Shown: positions 1 to 9,317, numbered from the stretch's first letter. The stretch is 64,000 bases of DNA from an uncultured Bacilli bacterium (GCA_934086185.1 CAKOHW010000001.1:1-64000), one strand, 5' to 3'. A program made the numbers and translations. The notes: a model not told the origin generated them from the sequence alone.

Positions 1-4
1 ATAA

Positions 5-179
5 GGTAGACACTAATACTTAAATGTTCTAGTTTGCTATACTAGCATAAAGTTTTTAAATAAATTGTCGAATATTGTTTTAAAAAGAATAATTTATTAT
101 TTTTTATTAAAAGTATTATTTTTTAATATTTTGTGATAGACTTATATTAAGTAGAACATTTAAGAAAGAAATGTCTACC
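5..179. mobile_element. MITE-like element with terminal inverted repeats
   Basis: The segment begins GGTAGACA and ends TGTCTACC. The inverted similarity continues inward: the left end reads on to TTAAATGTTCTA and the reverse complement of the right end does the same, giving imperfect terminal repeats of about 27 bases. There is no coding capacity between them, only AT-rich sequence. The first 77 bases of the window occur again at 376-452. Short length, inverted ends and a second copy suggest a non-autonomous transposable element (MITE). No transposase is present and the left flank is only four bases long, so a target duplication cannot be confirmed. Confidence 0.55.
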
Positions 180-190
180 ATAGGTTTGGT

Positions 191-239
191 GACACTCTTA
201 TTTAATTAAATTCTTTTAATTAAATTAGTGTCTTTTTTT
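191..239 (+). terminator. Intrinsic terminator, plus strand
   Basis: The arms GACACT (191-196) and AGTGTC (227-232) enclose an AT-rich inner stem and are followed by seven T. It would end a plus-strand transcript entering from the left, but no plus-strand gene is visible between it and the window edge. Confidence 0.6.
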
Positions 240-247
240 GTTACATA

Positions 248-349
248 TTATTTACCTTGTAGGAGGATAAAAATATAAACAACTGCAATTATTAATAATG
301 TAATAATTATACGATTAAAAAATCTTATAATAAATGTTTTATTACTCAT
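248..349 (-). CDS. Small single-pass membrane peptide, hypothetical
   Basis: A 33-codon frame starts at ATG 349 about seven bases after an AAAGGGC ribosome binding site. It encodes a basic start (MSNKTFIIRFFNR), one hydrophobic segment of about 17 residues (about 14-30) and a short polar tail. It lies between the two copies of the MITE end repeat. I recognise no family. It could be a genuine small membrane protein or the remnant of a larger gene. Confidence 0.4.
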   Translation of the reverse strand: MSNKTFIIRFFNRIIITLLIIAVVYIFILLQGK

Positions 350-375
350 AATTTGCCCTTTCTATTCATTTATAG

Positions 376-452
376 ATAAGGTAGACACTAATACTTAAAT
401 GTTCTAGTTTGCTATACTAGCATAAAGTTTTTAAATAAATTGTCGAATATTG
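376..452. repeat. Second copy of the 77-bp MITE left end
   Basis: These 77 bases appear identical to bases 1-77, including the GGTAGACA tip. The sequence after 452 does not continue the element and no right end follows, so this is a truncated copy or a solo end. It lies directly downstream of murC. Confidence 0.75.
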
Positions 453-463
453 GTTGTAATTTT

Positions 464-488
464 AAAAAAATAGACTTATTGTCTATTT
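464..488 (-). terminator. Terminator of murC
   Basis: On the minus strand AATAGAC and GTCTATT form a hairpin followed by a run of T. It lies 20 bases past the murC stop codon. Confidence 0.8.
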
Positions 489-507
489 GACACAGTCTAC
501 TTTTAAT

Positions 508-1878
508 TTATTTTGTAAGTATTTCACTTAACTTTGTTACATTACCTGCACCTAAAGTAAGTATTAAATCGTTTTCTTTTACATTATTTTTCAAATATTC
601 TTTTATATCATCAAAATCACTTATGTGAATTGCATTAGCACCTAATTTTTTTATTTCATTAATAATATCTTCTGGTGATACATTAAATTCATTTGTTTCT
701 CTTGCTGCAAATATATCAGTTATTATTATATTGTCAAATGATATAAGTGATTTTGCAAATTCTTTGTAATAATTTTTTACTCTTGAATATGTATGTGGCT
801 CAAATATAACATATGATTTATTATACTTTTTATTTAATATCGACTTTGCAACTGCCTCTACTTCTGTAGGATGGTGTCCATAATCATCATATACTTTTGC
901 ACCATTAAATTCTCCTTTGTATTCAAATCTTCGAGCAGCACCAGTATAATTAATTAATCCCTTTTTTATAAATTCTATATCAATATTATAATTCATACAA
1001 AGTGCTATACATGCTAAACTATTTAGAACATTATGTTTACCAATAACACCTAACTCTATTTTTGATAAAAATTCATTATCTTTGTATAAATCGTATGTTG
1101 GGATTCCAAGTTCATTAAATGTTATATTTTTCGCATTAAAATTAGCATTTTCTTCTATTCCGTATGTTACTATTTTTGTGTCTGTATAATTTTTTAAATC
1201 ATATGTATTATTGTCATCTTTATTAAGTACTAATAATCCATCTTTTGGTAAATGACTTACATAAGTTCTAAATGATTTTTTTATATTATCAAATGTTTTA
1301 AAATAATCTAGATGATCATTATCAATATTTAATACAATTGCACTTTTTTGTTTAAAATTTAAGTATGAATCACAATATTCGCATGCTTCAATAATTAAAT
1401 AATCACTTTTTCCTACTCTATAATTTCCATTAATGCTTTTTAGAATAGAACCAACTTGAATTGTTGGATCTAAGTTTGCAGCTAGAAATACTTCACTAAC
1501 CATACTTGTTGTTGTTGTTTTTCCATGAGTACCGGAAATACCAATTGTATCTTTAAATAATTTAGTTAGTTCTCCTAGAAATTCTCCTCTTTCTAACATT
1601 TTTATATTTAATTCACGAGCATGTATCATTTCTGGATTGTCTTCTTTTATAGCTGCTGTATAGACTACTAAGTCTATAGTATCATTAATATTTTCATAAT
1701 TTTGTCCAATATTAACTTTTATTCCATTACTTATAAGTTCATCTGTTATTTTTGATGTATTTTGGTCACTACCACTTACGCAAAAATTCCATGATACAAG
1801 TATATGTGCTAATCCACTCATACTTATACCACCTATTCCAATCATATATATATTTTTATAGTCTTTTAAATTAAACAT
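508..1878 (-). CDS. murC: UDP-N-acetylmuramate--L-alanine ligase MurC
   Basis: MurC adds L-alanine to UDP-N-acetylmuramic acid with ATP, the first peptide-building step of peptidoglycan synthesis in the cytoplasm. The 456-residue length is normal. The N-terminal Rossmann part has the glycine-rich MIGIGGISMSG (residues 12-22), the Mur ligase P-loop GTHGKTT is at 116-122, and the C-terminal domain contains YDDYGHHPTEVEA. The ATG at 1878 is preceded by an AGAGGTG-type ribosome binding site. It is transcribed alone, with its own promoter and terminator. With murB (44022-44894) it shows that this organism makes a cell wall. Confidence 0.97.
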   Translation of the reverse strand: MFNLKDYKNIYMIGIGGISMSGLAHILVSWNFCVSGSDQNTSKITDELISNGIKVNIGQNYENINDTIDLVVYTAAIKEDNPEMIHARELNIKMLERGEFLGELTKLFKDTIGISGTHGKTTTTSMVSEVFLAANLDPTIQVGSILKSINGNYRVGKSDYLIIEACEYCDSYLNFKQKSAIVLNIDNDHLDYFKTFDNIKKSFRTYVSHLPKDGLLVLNKDDNNTYDLKNYTDTKIVTYGIEENANFNAKNITFNELGIPTYDLYKDNEFLSKIELGVIGKHNVLNSLACIALCMNYNIDIEFIKKGLINYTGAARRFEYKGEFNGAKVYDDYGHHPTEVEAVAKSILNKKYNKSYVIFEPHTYSRVKNYYKEFAKSLISFDNIIITDIFAARETNEFNVSPEDIINEIKKLGANAIHISDFDDIKEYLKNNVKENDLILTLGAGNVTKLSEILTK

Positions 1879-1906
1879 AATTCACCTCTTAATTAAATCT
1901 ATATAA

Positions 1907-1912
1907 ATTATA
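1907..1912 (-). promoter_or_regulatory. Extended -10 box for murC
   Basis: The minus strand reads TGCTATAAT, an extended -10 element about 30 bases before the murC start. The same TGCTATAAT recurs before other genes here (16944, 22167, 33316). No good -35 box is visible. Confidence 0.55.
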
Positions 1913-2052
1913 GCATAAATATATTAATATTAATAAAATTTGTACTATATTTTTTAAATATTGGTTTTAATAATTGTCATTATTATATTTTATAATACAC
2001 TGTTTAATATTTATATGAAAAAATACAAATCAATTGACTCGTACTTTAACTT

Positions 2053-3006
2053 TTAATCTAATATGCTTTCTACTATATATCTAGGTCTATGTTTAGTTTC
2101 GTTATATATTTTTCCAATATACTCACCTATTACTCCTAAACATAAAGTTTGTATTCCACCTATTAGCCATATAGAACAAACTATGAAAGTCCATCCCGAT
2201 ACCGTGTTGCCAGTTAATTTCATAACTAGTGAATAAATTAGTATTATGAAACTTAATATTAAAATACAAAATCCTATAGAAGTTATCATTCTTAATGGTT
2301 TAATACTAAACGATGTTATACCATCTATTGCAAATGATAACATTTTTTTTAGTGGATATTTAGAATCTCCTGCTACTCTTTCATTTCTTTCATAATATGC
2401 AATATCTGTTTTAAAACCTAGTTGTGGAACTATTCCTCTTAAGAATAAATTTACTTCTTTGAAGTTACTTAATTCTATTAATGCTCTTTTACTCATTAAT
2501 CTACAATCGGCATGATTAAATACTACTTCTACTCCCATTAAATTCATAAATTTATAAAATCCTTCAGCAGTAAACTTTTTAAAAAATGTATCTTTTTTTC
2601 TAGAACTACGTACTCCATAAACAATATCGCAACCTTCATTATATTTTTTTATCATATCGTCGATTACATTAATATCATCTTGCAAATCTGCATCCATACT
2701 TATACTAATGTCTGCATTATCTTTTGCATACATAAGACCTGCTAATAGTGCATTTTGATGTCCTCTATTTCTAGATAGATTTACACCTACAAACATATCA
2801 TTTTCTTCATGTAGTTTTTTAATTAAATCCCATGTTTTATCACGTGAACCATCGTTTACCAATACCACTTTGCTGTTTTCACTTACTAAGCCTTTCTTTA
2901 TTAAGTCATCCATTTTTTTTATTAATTCTTTTTTAGTAAAAGGTAGTGCCTTTTCTTCATTGTAACATGGTATTACTATATTTAATACTGTACTACTTTT
3001 TTTCAT
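2053..3006 (-). CDS. Family 2 glycosyltransferase, polyprenyl-phosphate type (GtrB/DPM1-like)
   Basis: This 317-residue protein has a GT-A domain with the nucleotide-binding start VIPCYNEE, the segment VLVNDGSRDKT and the metal-binding SMDADLQDD. Two C-terminal membrane segments (about 232-256 and 268-296) end in a GEYIGKIYNETKHRPRY tail. This architecture is typical of enzymes that move a sugar from a nucleotide donor to undecaprenyl phosphate on the inner membrane face. The preceding gene is a multi-membrane GT-C-like protein whose end overlaps this start by 14 bases. The pair therefore probably makes a lipid-linked sugar and then uses it outside the membrane. The acceptor is unknown. Confidence 0.85.
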   Translation of the reverse strand: MKKSSTVLNIVIPCYNEEKALPFTKKELIKKMDDLIKKGLVSENSKVVLVNDGSRDKTWDLIKKLHEENDMFVGVNLSRNRGHQNALLAGLMYAKDNADISISMDADLQDDINVIDDMIKKYNEGCDIVYGVRSSRKKDTFFKKFTAEGFYKFMNLMGVEVVFNHADCRLMSKRALIELSNFKEVNLFLRGIVPQLGFKTDIAYYERNERVAGDSKYPLKKMLSFAIDGITSFSIKPLRMITSIGFCILILSFIILIYSLVMKLTGNTVSGWTFIVCSIWLIGGIQTLCLGVIGEYIGKIYNETKHRPRYIVESILD

Positions 3007-5113
3007 ATATTTTCTCCTTCTTAAATAAAATTAAATATTCTATAATCATTATAACAAATATTAATAATATGTACTCATAAATTTTAAATGTACCACGTTT
3101 ATTATAATAAATACATTCAAACATTAAATCACCATCAGTTGATTTATCATTTATTTTTAATGTACCATGTGGATAAAAATCAAATTGTTCTTTATATGAT
3201 AAAATTACATTTATTACATTTTTACTTTTAGTACTTAATCTTATTTTATATTTTCCTTTTGGTAAAGTATTTTTTAAATTAAATGTAGTATATTTATTGT
3301 TTTTGATATTATCTTTGTTAAATACTTCTTTATATATTATTTTATCTTTATTATTTATTATTTCCAATAAGTATGTATCATCTAATTCTTCTTTATCATT
3401 CTTTATATCATTACTTTTTATACTTGTATCATTATTAACTATGTCTTTATCTTCTTCAATATTAAACATTAATTTTAGTTTATTAAATTTATTATTTAAT
3501 AGTAATTCTTCTTCTATTACATTATCTTTATTAAGAAATACTTCTTTTATTTTTTTTGTAGTATCTTTTGCTACTAAATCATTTTTATAACTTAAATTTG
3601 TACATTTATTAAAGAAACATAATAATGTTATTAGTGATATTATTAGTATTACATATTTTATACTTTTATTTTTTTCTATATATTTAAATTTAATAGATTC
3701 GTATGAATAACTACTTATAATTATTAACCATGGTAAGAATGATAAACCATATCTTGGGCATACTTCCCATATTAAATAAAATATAATAGAGCCAAATAAA
3801 GTAATTGATAGTATAGATACTTTTTTAGATTTATATATTTTTATTAAAGATATTATAGATAACATAATAATAGATATTTTATTTATTTGTAATATGTAGT
3901 TTATTATTATATTTTTATCTTCTATAACATATTTATATAAAAAATTATAATTATTAACTAATTCTAAATATTTTTGATAACTATAGTCACCTCTAGACCA
4001 TACTGTACATATTTTTGTTATTATAAGTTTTATATTTTTAAAAACTTTTTGTTTTTTTATTCTTTCTTTTATTACTTTTTTATTTAATTCTTTTCTTTCT
4101 TTTATATTCTTAGTATTGTAACTAAGTAAATAATCTGATTGATTATAAAAACCGTTTTTTTCTTCGTTTGATCCCATCATAATCCAATGTGTTAATGGAA
4201 ATTCTTTTGAGTTATCATTTTGTTTAAAGAATTTATTTTCACTTATATTAATTAGTGATAAAGTTAATATAAGAGATATAAATATTACAAAAATATTTTT
4301 AATTTGTGGCTTAAAACATTTATTAAATATTAAATAAACAAAGTATGCTACTAGTACAAATATTGCTATTGCTCGTATTTTATAACCAATGATTGATAAA
4401 ATACCTATTAATATACTATATAATATTGATTTACTAGGTTTGTTTGTTTTAATAGTTTTTATTATTAAATAAAATAGTATTGTTGTAAATGGTAAAATAA
4501 ATACATCTGTATAACAATATGAAGCATATAAGTAAAATATAGGTTGTGTTACTGTTATAATTAATCCTAGTAATGCTTTGTCTTTATTACTTATTATCTT
4601 TATAGATTTATATATATATAAAGACATAATAGTTATACTTAAACTACTAAAAATATTAAATATTATTCTATTATAATTTGGTAGTAAAATTTGTAAATAA
4701 TATAGTATCATAAATAGAAATTTGTTATTTGGATATATACTAAAGTATTCATTATTTATTATAGTACTAGTATTATTTAGACTATTTATACCTGTTAATA
4801 TATGAAGTAAATCAACTTTAGGAATACTAATTATTAAACTTGATAATATAAAAAGTAATATAAATTCTATAATTAATATTATTGTTATTAATTTTTTGTT
4901 TTCAGTTTTATTTTTTATATATTTATATAATTTAGATAACAATAAAATATAAATAAATGTACCTATAATTAATATAATTGGATTTAAATAATTATGACTT
5001 CTATTTACATAAAAAAATATAGAACCTATTAATGCTATAGAAAAGCAAATAATAGTAAAAATTATAATAAATTTATATGATATATTTAGTATTTTATCAA
5101 TTATTTTTTTCAT
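2993..5113 (-). CDS. Multi-pass membrane glycosyltransferase-like protein (GT-C fold)
   Basis: This 706-residue protein has about a dozen hydrophobic segments in the first 500 residues, an extracytoplasmic-looking C-terminal domain (about 520-670) and a final membrane helix with a lysine-rich tail. I infer a GT-C transferase that takes a sugar from a polyprenyl-phosphate carrier, because it is co-transcribed with a GtrB-type enzyme (14-base overlap). It shares the loop pattern G-S-N-x3-N-G with the 463-residue membrane protein at 50689-52080, so the two look paralogous. No catalytic residue can be assigned with confidence. It starts at an ATG after a GGAAATATA stretch. Confidence 0.6.
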   Translation of the reverse strand: MKKIIDKILNISYKFIIIFTIICFSIALIGSIFFYVNRSHNYLNPIILIIGTFIYILLLSKLYKYIKNKTENKKLITIILIIEFILLFILSSLIISIPKVDLLHILTGINSLNNTSTIINNEYFSIYPNNKFLFMILYYLQILLPNYNRIIFNIFSSLSITIMSLYIYKSIKIISNKDKALLGLIITVTQPIFYLYASYCYTDVFILPFTTILFYLIIKTIKTNKPSKSILYSILIGILSIIGYKIRAIAIFVLVAYFVYLIFNKCFKPQIKNIFVIFISLILTLSLINISENKFFKQNDNSKEFPLTHWIMMGSNEEKNGFYNQSDYLLSYNTKNIKERKELNKKVIKERIKKQKVFKNIKLIITKICTVWSRGDYSYQKYLELVNNYNFLYKYVIEDKNIIINYILQINKISIIMLSIISLIKIYKSKKVSILSITLFGSIIFYLIWEVCPRYGLSFLPWLIIISSYSYESIKFKYIEKNKSIKYVILIISLITLLCFFNKCTNLSYKNDLVAKDTTKKIKEVFLNKDNVIEEELLLNNKFNKLKLMFNIEEDKDIVNNDTSIKSNDIKNDKEELDDTYLLEIINNKDKIIYKEVFNKDNIKNNKYTTFNLKNTLPKGKYKIRLSTKSKNVINVILSYKEQFDFYPHGTLKINDKSTDGDLMFECIYYNKRGTFKIYEYILLIFVIMIIEYLILFKKEKIYEKK

Positions 5114-5156
5114 ATTATATTTCCTTTTTCTAAACTATATATTATCATAAATTTAT

Positions 5157-5186
5157 AAAAAAAAACAGTAGACTTATTCTACTGTT
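5157..5186 (-). terminator. Terminator of glmS
   Basis: AACAGTAGA and TCTACTGTT form a nine-pair hairpin followed by nine T on the minus strand. It overlaps the glmS stop codon. Confidence 0.85.
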
Positions 5187-6994
5187 ACAGATTTGGCAAG
5201 GTTTCTTGGTTGATCAATGTTTTCTTTACGTAACAATGCTATTTCATATGATAATAATTGAAATGCTGGTGCCACTATTAATGGTTCAATAAACATACTA
5301 TAATTTGGAACAGTTATTAAATCATTATAGTATGAAGAATTATTATATTCTTTTATTATTTTATCTGTGGTAATTACTATTGATTTAGCACCTCTTGCTA
5401 AAGTTTCTTTTACGTTACTAATTGTTTTTTCTGCTATATCATTTTCAGTAATTATAGATATTACTGATGTATTTTTTTCTATTAGTGAAATTGTACCGTG
5501 TTTAAGTTCTCCTGCTTGATAGCTTTCTGAATGCATATATGATATTTCTTTTAATTTTAAAGACGCTTCCATACATAATGCTGAATCTAATTTTCTACCT
5601 ATAAAAAATACATTTTTCTTTCTATAAACTTTTTTTGCAAGTTTTTTATATAGATTTCTATTATTTATTACTTTTTCAACTTCTTTTGATAATTTTTTAT
5701 ATTCATTTATTATATCTTCTATTTGTTTATTATTAAGTATTTTCTTTCTTATTGCAACACTAAATGCCAATAGTGATAAAATTAAAACTTGTATTGAATA
5801 TGCTTTTGTAGTTGCTACTGCTATTTCATATCCGGCATTTAAATATATTACATTATCTACTTCTCTTGCTATAGATGAACCCACAACATTTATTATTCCT
5901 AATGTATCAATATTATTATCTTTTGCTAAACGTAGTGCTGCTAATGTGTCAGCTGTTTCTCCACTTTGAGAAATTAAAATTACTAAAGTATTTTTATCAA
6001 AGAAATGCTTATTATATCTATATTCACTTGCTACTTCAACATTTACTTCTATATTTCCATATTCAGTTAGTAAGTATTTTCCTACTAAACCTGCATGATA
6101 TGCACTACCACAAGCAACAATTTCTATTTTCTTATATTTTTTAATATCTGGTAATTTACTTAATAAAGTATCCTTATCTATTAAATATGTGTCTATAAAA
6201 TTTTTAATTATTGAAGGTTCATCATATATTTCTTTTAACATAAAATGTGCAAATCCATTTTTTTCTGCTGCTTCCTTAGAGCCTTCGAAAGTTTTTATAT
6301 CATTTTTTATTAAATTCCCTTTTGAATTATATATATTGATATCATGATCAGTTATTACTGCTATATCATTTTGATTTAATAAAATGTATTTATTAGTTTC
6401 TGATAGTATTGCTGGTACATCACTTGCAATATAATTTTTATTTTCACCTAATGCTACAATTAGCGGACTATCTTTTCTTGTTGCATATATTTTATCTAAT
6501 TCGTCATCAAATATTATTCCAAATGCATAACTTCCTCTTATTTTATTTTGTATAATTTGTAACGTTTTTAATTTATCTTTTGTTTCTTTATAAGTTTTAT
6601 CAATTAATGCACAAGCAATTTCTGAATCGGTATCTGTTTCAAATTTATAACCACAATTAATTAATTCTTTTTTTAATTCTTCATAATTTTCAATAATTCC
6701 ATTATGTACTAGGGTTACATTACCACTTCTATGCGGATGAGAATTTTTTAAGTTTGGTTCTCCATGAGTAGCCCATCTTGTATGCCCTATTCCTATATTT
6801 GATTCTTTTTCTGTTCCAATTTTTTCTTCTAAATTTATTATTTTTCCTGGAGATTTTATAATGTTTATTTTATTATCAGTAGCAATTGCTATTCCTGCTG
6901 AATCATATCCCCTATATTCTAAAGATTTTAAACCATTTAATAAAACATTGATTGCCTTTTTTTCCTTACCTATATAACCTATTATTCCACACAT
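5174..6994 (-). CDS. glmS: Glutamine--fructose-6-phosphate aminotransferase GlmS
   Basis: GlmS makes glucosamine-6-phosphate from fructose-6-phosphate and glutamine, the entry to amino sugar and cell wall synthesis. The catalytic cysteine follows the initiator methionine (MCGIIGYIGK). An N-terminal glutaminase domain (about 1-225) contains GHTRWATHG, and two SIS sugar isomerase domains follow (about 285-425 and 455-595), with ISQSGETADT in the first. The C-terminal end LAKSVTVE is the usual GlmS tail. The length of 606 is standard. It is a single gene controlled by the glmS ribozyme directly upstream, so its mRNA should be cleaved when glucosamine-6-phosphate is plentiful. Confidence 0.97.
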   Translation of the reverse strand: MCGIIGYIGKEKKAINVLLNGLKSLEYRGYDSAGIAIATDNKINIIKSPGKIINLEEKIGTEKESNIGIGHTRWATHGEPNLKNSHPHRSGNVTLVHNGIIENYEELKKELINCGYKFETDTDSEIACALIDKTYKETKDKLKTLQIIQNKIRGSYAFGIIFDDELDKIYATRKDSPLIVALGENKNYIASDVPAILSETNKYILLNQNDIAVITDHDINIYNSKGNLIKNDIKTFEGSKEAAEKNGFAHFMLKEIYDEPSIIKNFIDTYLIDKDTLLSKLPDIKKYKKIEIVACGSAYHAGLVGKYLLTEYGNIEVNVEVASEYRYNKHFFDKNTLVILISQSGETADTLAALRLAKDNNIDTLGIINVVGSSIAREVDNVIYLNAGYEIAVATTKAYSIQVLILSLLAFSVAIRKKILNNKQIEDIINEYKKLSKEVEKVINNRNLYKKLAKKVYRKKNVFFIGRKLDSALCMEASLKLKEISYMHSESYQAGELKHGTISLIEKNTSVISIITENDIAEKTISNVKETLARGAKSIVITTDKIIKEYNNSSYYNDLITVPNYSMFIEPLIVAPAFQLLSYEIALLRKENIDQPRNLAKSVTVE

Positions 6995-7074
6995 AATATT
7001 ACTCCTTTATATAGATAATTGATATATACTTTGTTATAATCTTATATTTTATTTTTTAATATATATCTATCGAG

Positions 7075-7183
7075 TATATTACCCGTAGTAGCATCCGCCG
7101 AATATTTCGATAACTACTAACCTCGTCAACTTTTATAAGTCCTGGCGCTCATTATAAACTAACTACTACCCTCCTATTTAGAA
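7075..7183 (-). ncRNA. glmS ribozyme (glucosamine-6-phosphate riboswitch)
   Basis: Read on the minus strand, the leader of glmS carries the conserved core in order: GCGCCAGGACUU, GUUGACGAGG, GUUAUCGAAAUAUUCGG and CGGAUGC. These are the signature blocks of the self-cleaving glmS ribozyme. Self-cleavage is expected 5' of the G of GCGCC, between 7149 and 7148. The stem that closes the core is visible as UAGUAG (before UUAUCG) against CUACUA (after GGAUG). A TATAAT box on the minus strand at 7197-7202 would start transcription just upstream. The outer boundaries are approximate. Confidence 0.93.
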
Positions 7184-7203
7184 TATAACTGTAATCATTA
7201 TAT

Positions 7204-7227
7204 TAAAAAAATAGACTTTTGTCTATT
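7204..7227 (-). terminator. Terminator after the nucleotidase remnant
   Basis: AATAGAC and GTCTATT form a hairpin followed by seven T on the minus strand. It ends the rluB-rlmD transcript before the glmS promoter. Confidence 0.8.
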
Positions 7228-7245
7228 AATTTAAGAATTAATCAG

Positions 7246-7404
7246 TTAATTTGTAATATATGTGTAAATATTTGCCCAATTATTAACTTCTTTTAAATAA
7301 TCACTTTCTTTTAATTTTTTCATATTCTTATCTCTAAAATATAAAGTTTTTATATTGTTTTCAGATAGTTTTTTACATATGTCATAGTTATCATCAATCA
7401 GCAT
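7246..7404 (-). pseudogene. C-terminal remnant of a HAD-family 5'-nucleotidase
   Basis: A 52-codon frame begins MLIDDNYDICKKLSENNIKT and ends in NNWANIYTYITN. This matches the end of type C 5'(3')-deoxyribonucleotidases of the HAD family: a conserved DD in the last catalytic motif, then GIKTLLF-like and VNSWEEIYKYI-like segments. The N-terminal two thirds with the nucleophile DxD motif are missing. The in-frame sequence upstream meets a stop codon within about seven codons, and the first ATG (7404) overlaps the rlmD-like stop region. I read it as a decayed 3' end left behind rlmD, which could still be translated by coupling. Confidence 0.6.
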
Positions 7405-7405
7405 G

Positions 7406-8617
7406 TCAATATTTTCTTTTTAAAATACAAATTGTTTCTATATGATATGTGTTACTAAACATATCTAAAATATATATTTTATTTATAATATATTGTTCTT
7501 TTAATAGATTTAAATCTCTTGATAAGCTTATTGGATCACATGATATATACATTATTTCTTTTGCTTTTATTTTTTCGATATCATCAAACATACTTTTTAC
7601 TAAACCACTTCTTGGTGGATCTATTATTATAGTATCTATATTATCATCTATTTTTTCTATTAATTTACTTGAATTTCCACATAAATAATAAGTATTATTA
7701 ATATTATTTATTTTACTATTTTTTATTGCATCCAGTATACTATTTTCATTTATTTCTATTCCATATATTCTTTTATACTTATTACTTAATGATTGACCTA
7801 AGAAACCTACTCCACAATATAAATCTAATAGATTATTACCTTCACTATTTTCATTTAAAATATTTACCATTTTAGTAGCAATATTTAAATTAACTTGAAA
7901 AAATGAATTATAATTTACTTTAAAGTATTTATCTTTTACTTTCTCTATAAAGAAAGATTCTCCATATATTAATTTATCGTTAACTACTATTCCTACTAGT
8001 TTTATTTTAGCTTTTAAAGAATTTATATCAATTTCATATTTATTTTCAGTTTTTATTGATAGAATAATTTCATCATTATAATTACTTCTTATAGTAATTG
8101 AACCATTAGATATCTTAATATATTCTTTATATTTAATAACATTATTAATTGAAGTTTTTGCTAATCTACATTCTTCTATGCTTATTAGTTCGTGTGTTTT
8201 AGAATTATAATAACCCCATAAATTATTTTCTATTTTTAATTCTATCTTATTTCTATAGTTTAATGGAATATCATTTTTTATAATTTCTATGTTATTTGTT
8301 ATAGATGCAAATTTATTTAATATATTTTTTACTTTATCACATTTATAATTAATTGCATCATTATAAGACATATGAAGTATTGAACATCCACCACATTTTT
8401 CATAATAAGGGCAAATTGGTTTTATTCTTTTATCACTTAATTTTATATAATTTATTACTTTAGCTTCATAATATTTTTTTGTTTCTTTAGTTATAGAAAT
8501 ATCAACTACTTCATTTGGTAATGTATTAGGGATAAATGCAATTTTATTATCTATATATGCTATTCCATTACCAAAGTCATCTAATGATTTAATACTTACA
8601 TTATTTTTAATATTCAT
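7406..8617 (-). CDS. rlmD: 23S rRNA (uracil-5-)-methyltransferase, RlmD/RumA family
   Basis: The protein has the family's layout: a TRAM-like N-terminus, an iron-sulfur motif CPYYEKCGGC (about residues 68-77), a Rossmann methyltransferase core with LDLYCGVGFLGQSL, the DPPRSGL motif and the catalytic YISCDP motif near the end. It methylates a uridine of 23S rRNA with S-adenosylmethionine. The length of 403 is slightly short for the family. Its start overlaps the end of the rluB gene by 11 bases, so both are translated from one message. TrmA/RlmC-type specificity cannot be excluded from sequence alone. Confidence 0.88.
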   Translation of the reverse strand: MNIKNNVSIKSLDDFGNGIAYIDNKIAFIPNTLPNEVVDISITKETKKYYEAKVINYIKLSDKRIKPICPYYEKCGGCSILHMSYNDAINYKCDKVKNILNKFASITNNIEIIKNDIPLNYRNKIELKIENNLWGYYNSKTHELISIEECRLAKTSINNVIKYKEYIKISNGSITIRSNYNDEIILSIKTENKYEIDINSLKAKIKLVGIVVNDKLIYGESFFIEKVKDKYFKVNYNSFFQVNLNIATKMVNILNENSEGNNLLDLYCGVGFLGQSLSNKYKRIYGIEINENSILDAIKNSKINNINNTYYLCGNSSKLIEKIDDNIDTIIIDPPRSGLVKSMFDDIEKIKAKEIMYISCDPISLSRDLNLLKEQYIINKIYILDMFSNTYHIETICILKRKY

Positions 8618-9317
8618 ATAATTTTTTTATCTCTTTCTTAGTTAGTTCTCTATATTCTCCACTACGTAAATTATCTATACTTAGAAATGCGTATTCTATT
8701 CTGCTAAGTTTATCAACTAAGTATCCTAAATTTTCAAAGACTCTTTTTACTATATGATTTCTTCCTTCTACTATAGTTATTTCTACTATACTATAATCTT
8801 TGATTCTATCATTTTTCTTTATTTTTACTCTAGTTGGTTTACATTTAATATTATCTATAATAATTCCTTTTTCTAATTTTTTTAAGTCAGCTATGTCAAA
8901 AAATTTATTTAATTTTGCTACGTATTTTTTTTCTACTCCATTACTAGGATGCATAAGTTTATTAGATAGTGTACCATCATTAGTTAATATTATTAGACCA
9001 GTAGTATCATAATCTAATCTTCCTATTGGGTATATACGTTTATCTGTATCTATTAAGTCTACTACTGTTTTTCTATTTTTATCATCATTACTAGATGATA
9101 TTATTCCACGTGGTTTATTCAATAAATAATAAACTTTATCTTCTTCGTTTTTTAATATCTTTCCTTCTACTATGATAGCGTCATTTCCATTTACTTTAGT
9201 ACCAAGTGTAGTAACTAATTCTCCGTTTACTAAAACTTTTCCTTGTTTTATTAAATCTTCTGCTTTACGTCTTGAACAATATCCACTATTTGCTATAACT
9301 TTTTGTAATCTTTCCAT
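8607..9317 (-). CDS. rluB: Pseudouridine synthase of the RluB/RsuA family
   Basis: An S4 RNA-binding domain (residues 1-60, ending in the NGELVTTLGTKV region) is followed by the RsuA-type catalytic domain with GRLDYDTTGLIILTNDG, whose aspartate at 102 is the expected nucleophile. The enzyme converts uridine to pseudouridine in rRNA. The 236-residue length is typical. It is the first gene of a two-gene unit with the rlmD-like methyltransferase, so both products modify rRNA. An ATG at 9317 follows an AGGTC ribosome binding site and an upstream TGGTAAAAT box. Confidence 0.9.
   Translation of the reverse strand: MERLQKVIANSGYCSRRKAEDLIKQGKVLVNGELVTTLGTKVNGNDAIIVEGKILKNEEDKVYYLLNKPRGIISSSNDDKNRKTVVDLIDTDKRIYPIGRLDYDTTGLIILTNDGTLSNKLMHPSNGVEKKYVAKLNKFFDIADLKKLEKGIIIDNIKCKPTRVKIKKNDRIKDYSIVEITIVEGRNHIVKRVFENLGYLVDKLSRIEYAFLSIDNLRSGEYRELTKKEIKKLYEY

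Noticed and set aside
190..240. Leader peptide or attenuator at the left edge
   Set aside because: The hairpin with T run is a plain terminator, and no plus-strand start codon with a ribosome binding site lies before it inside the window.
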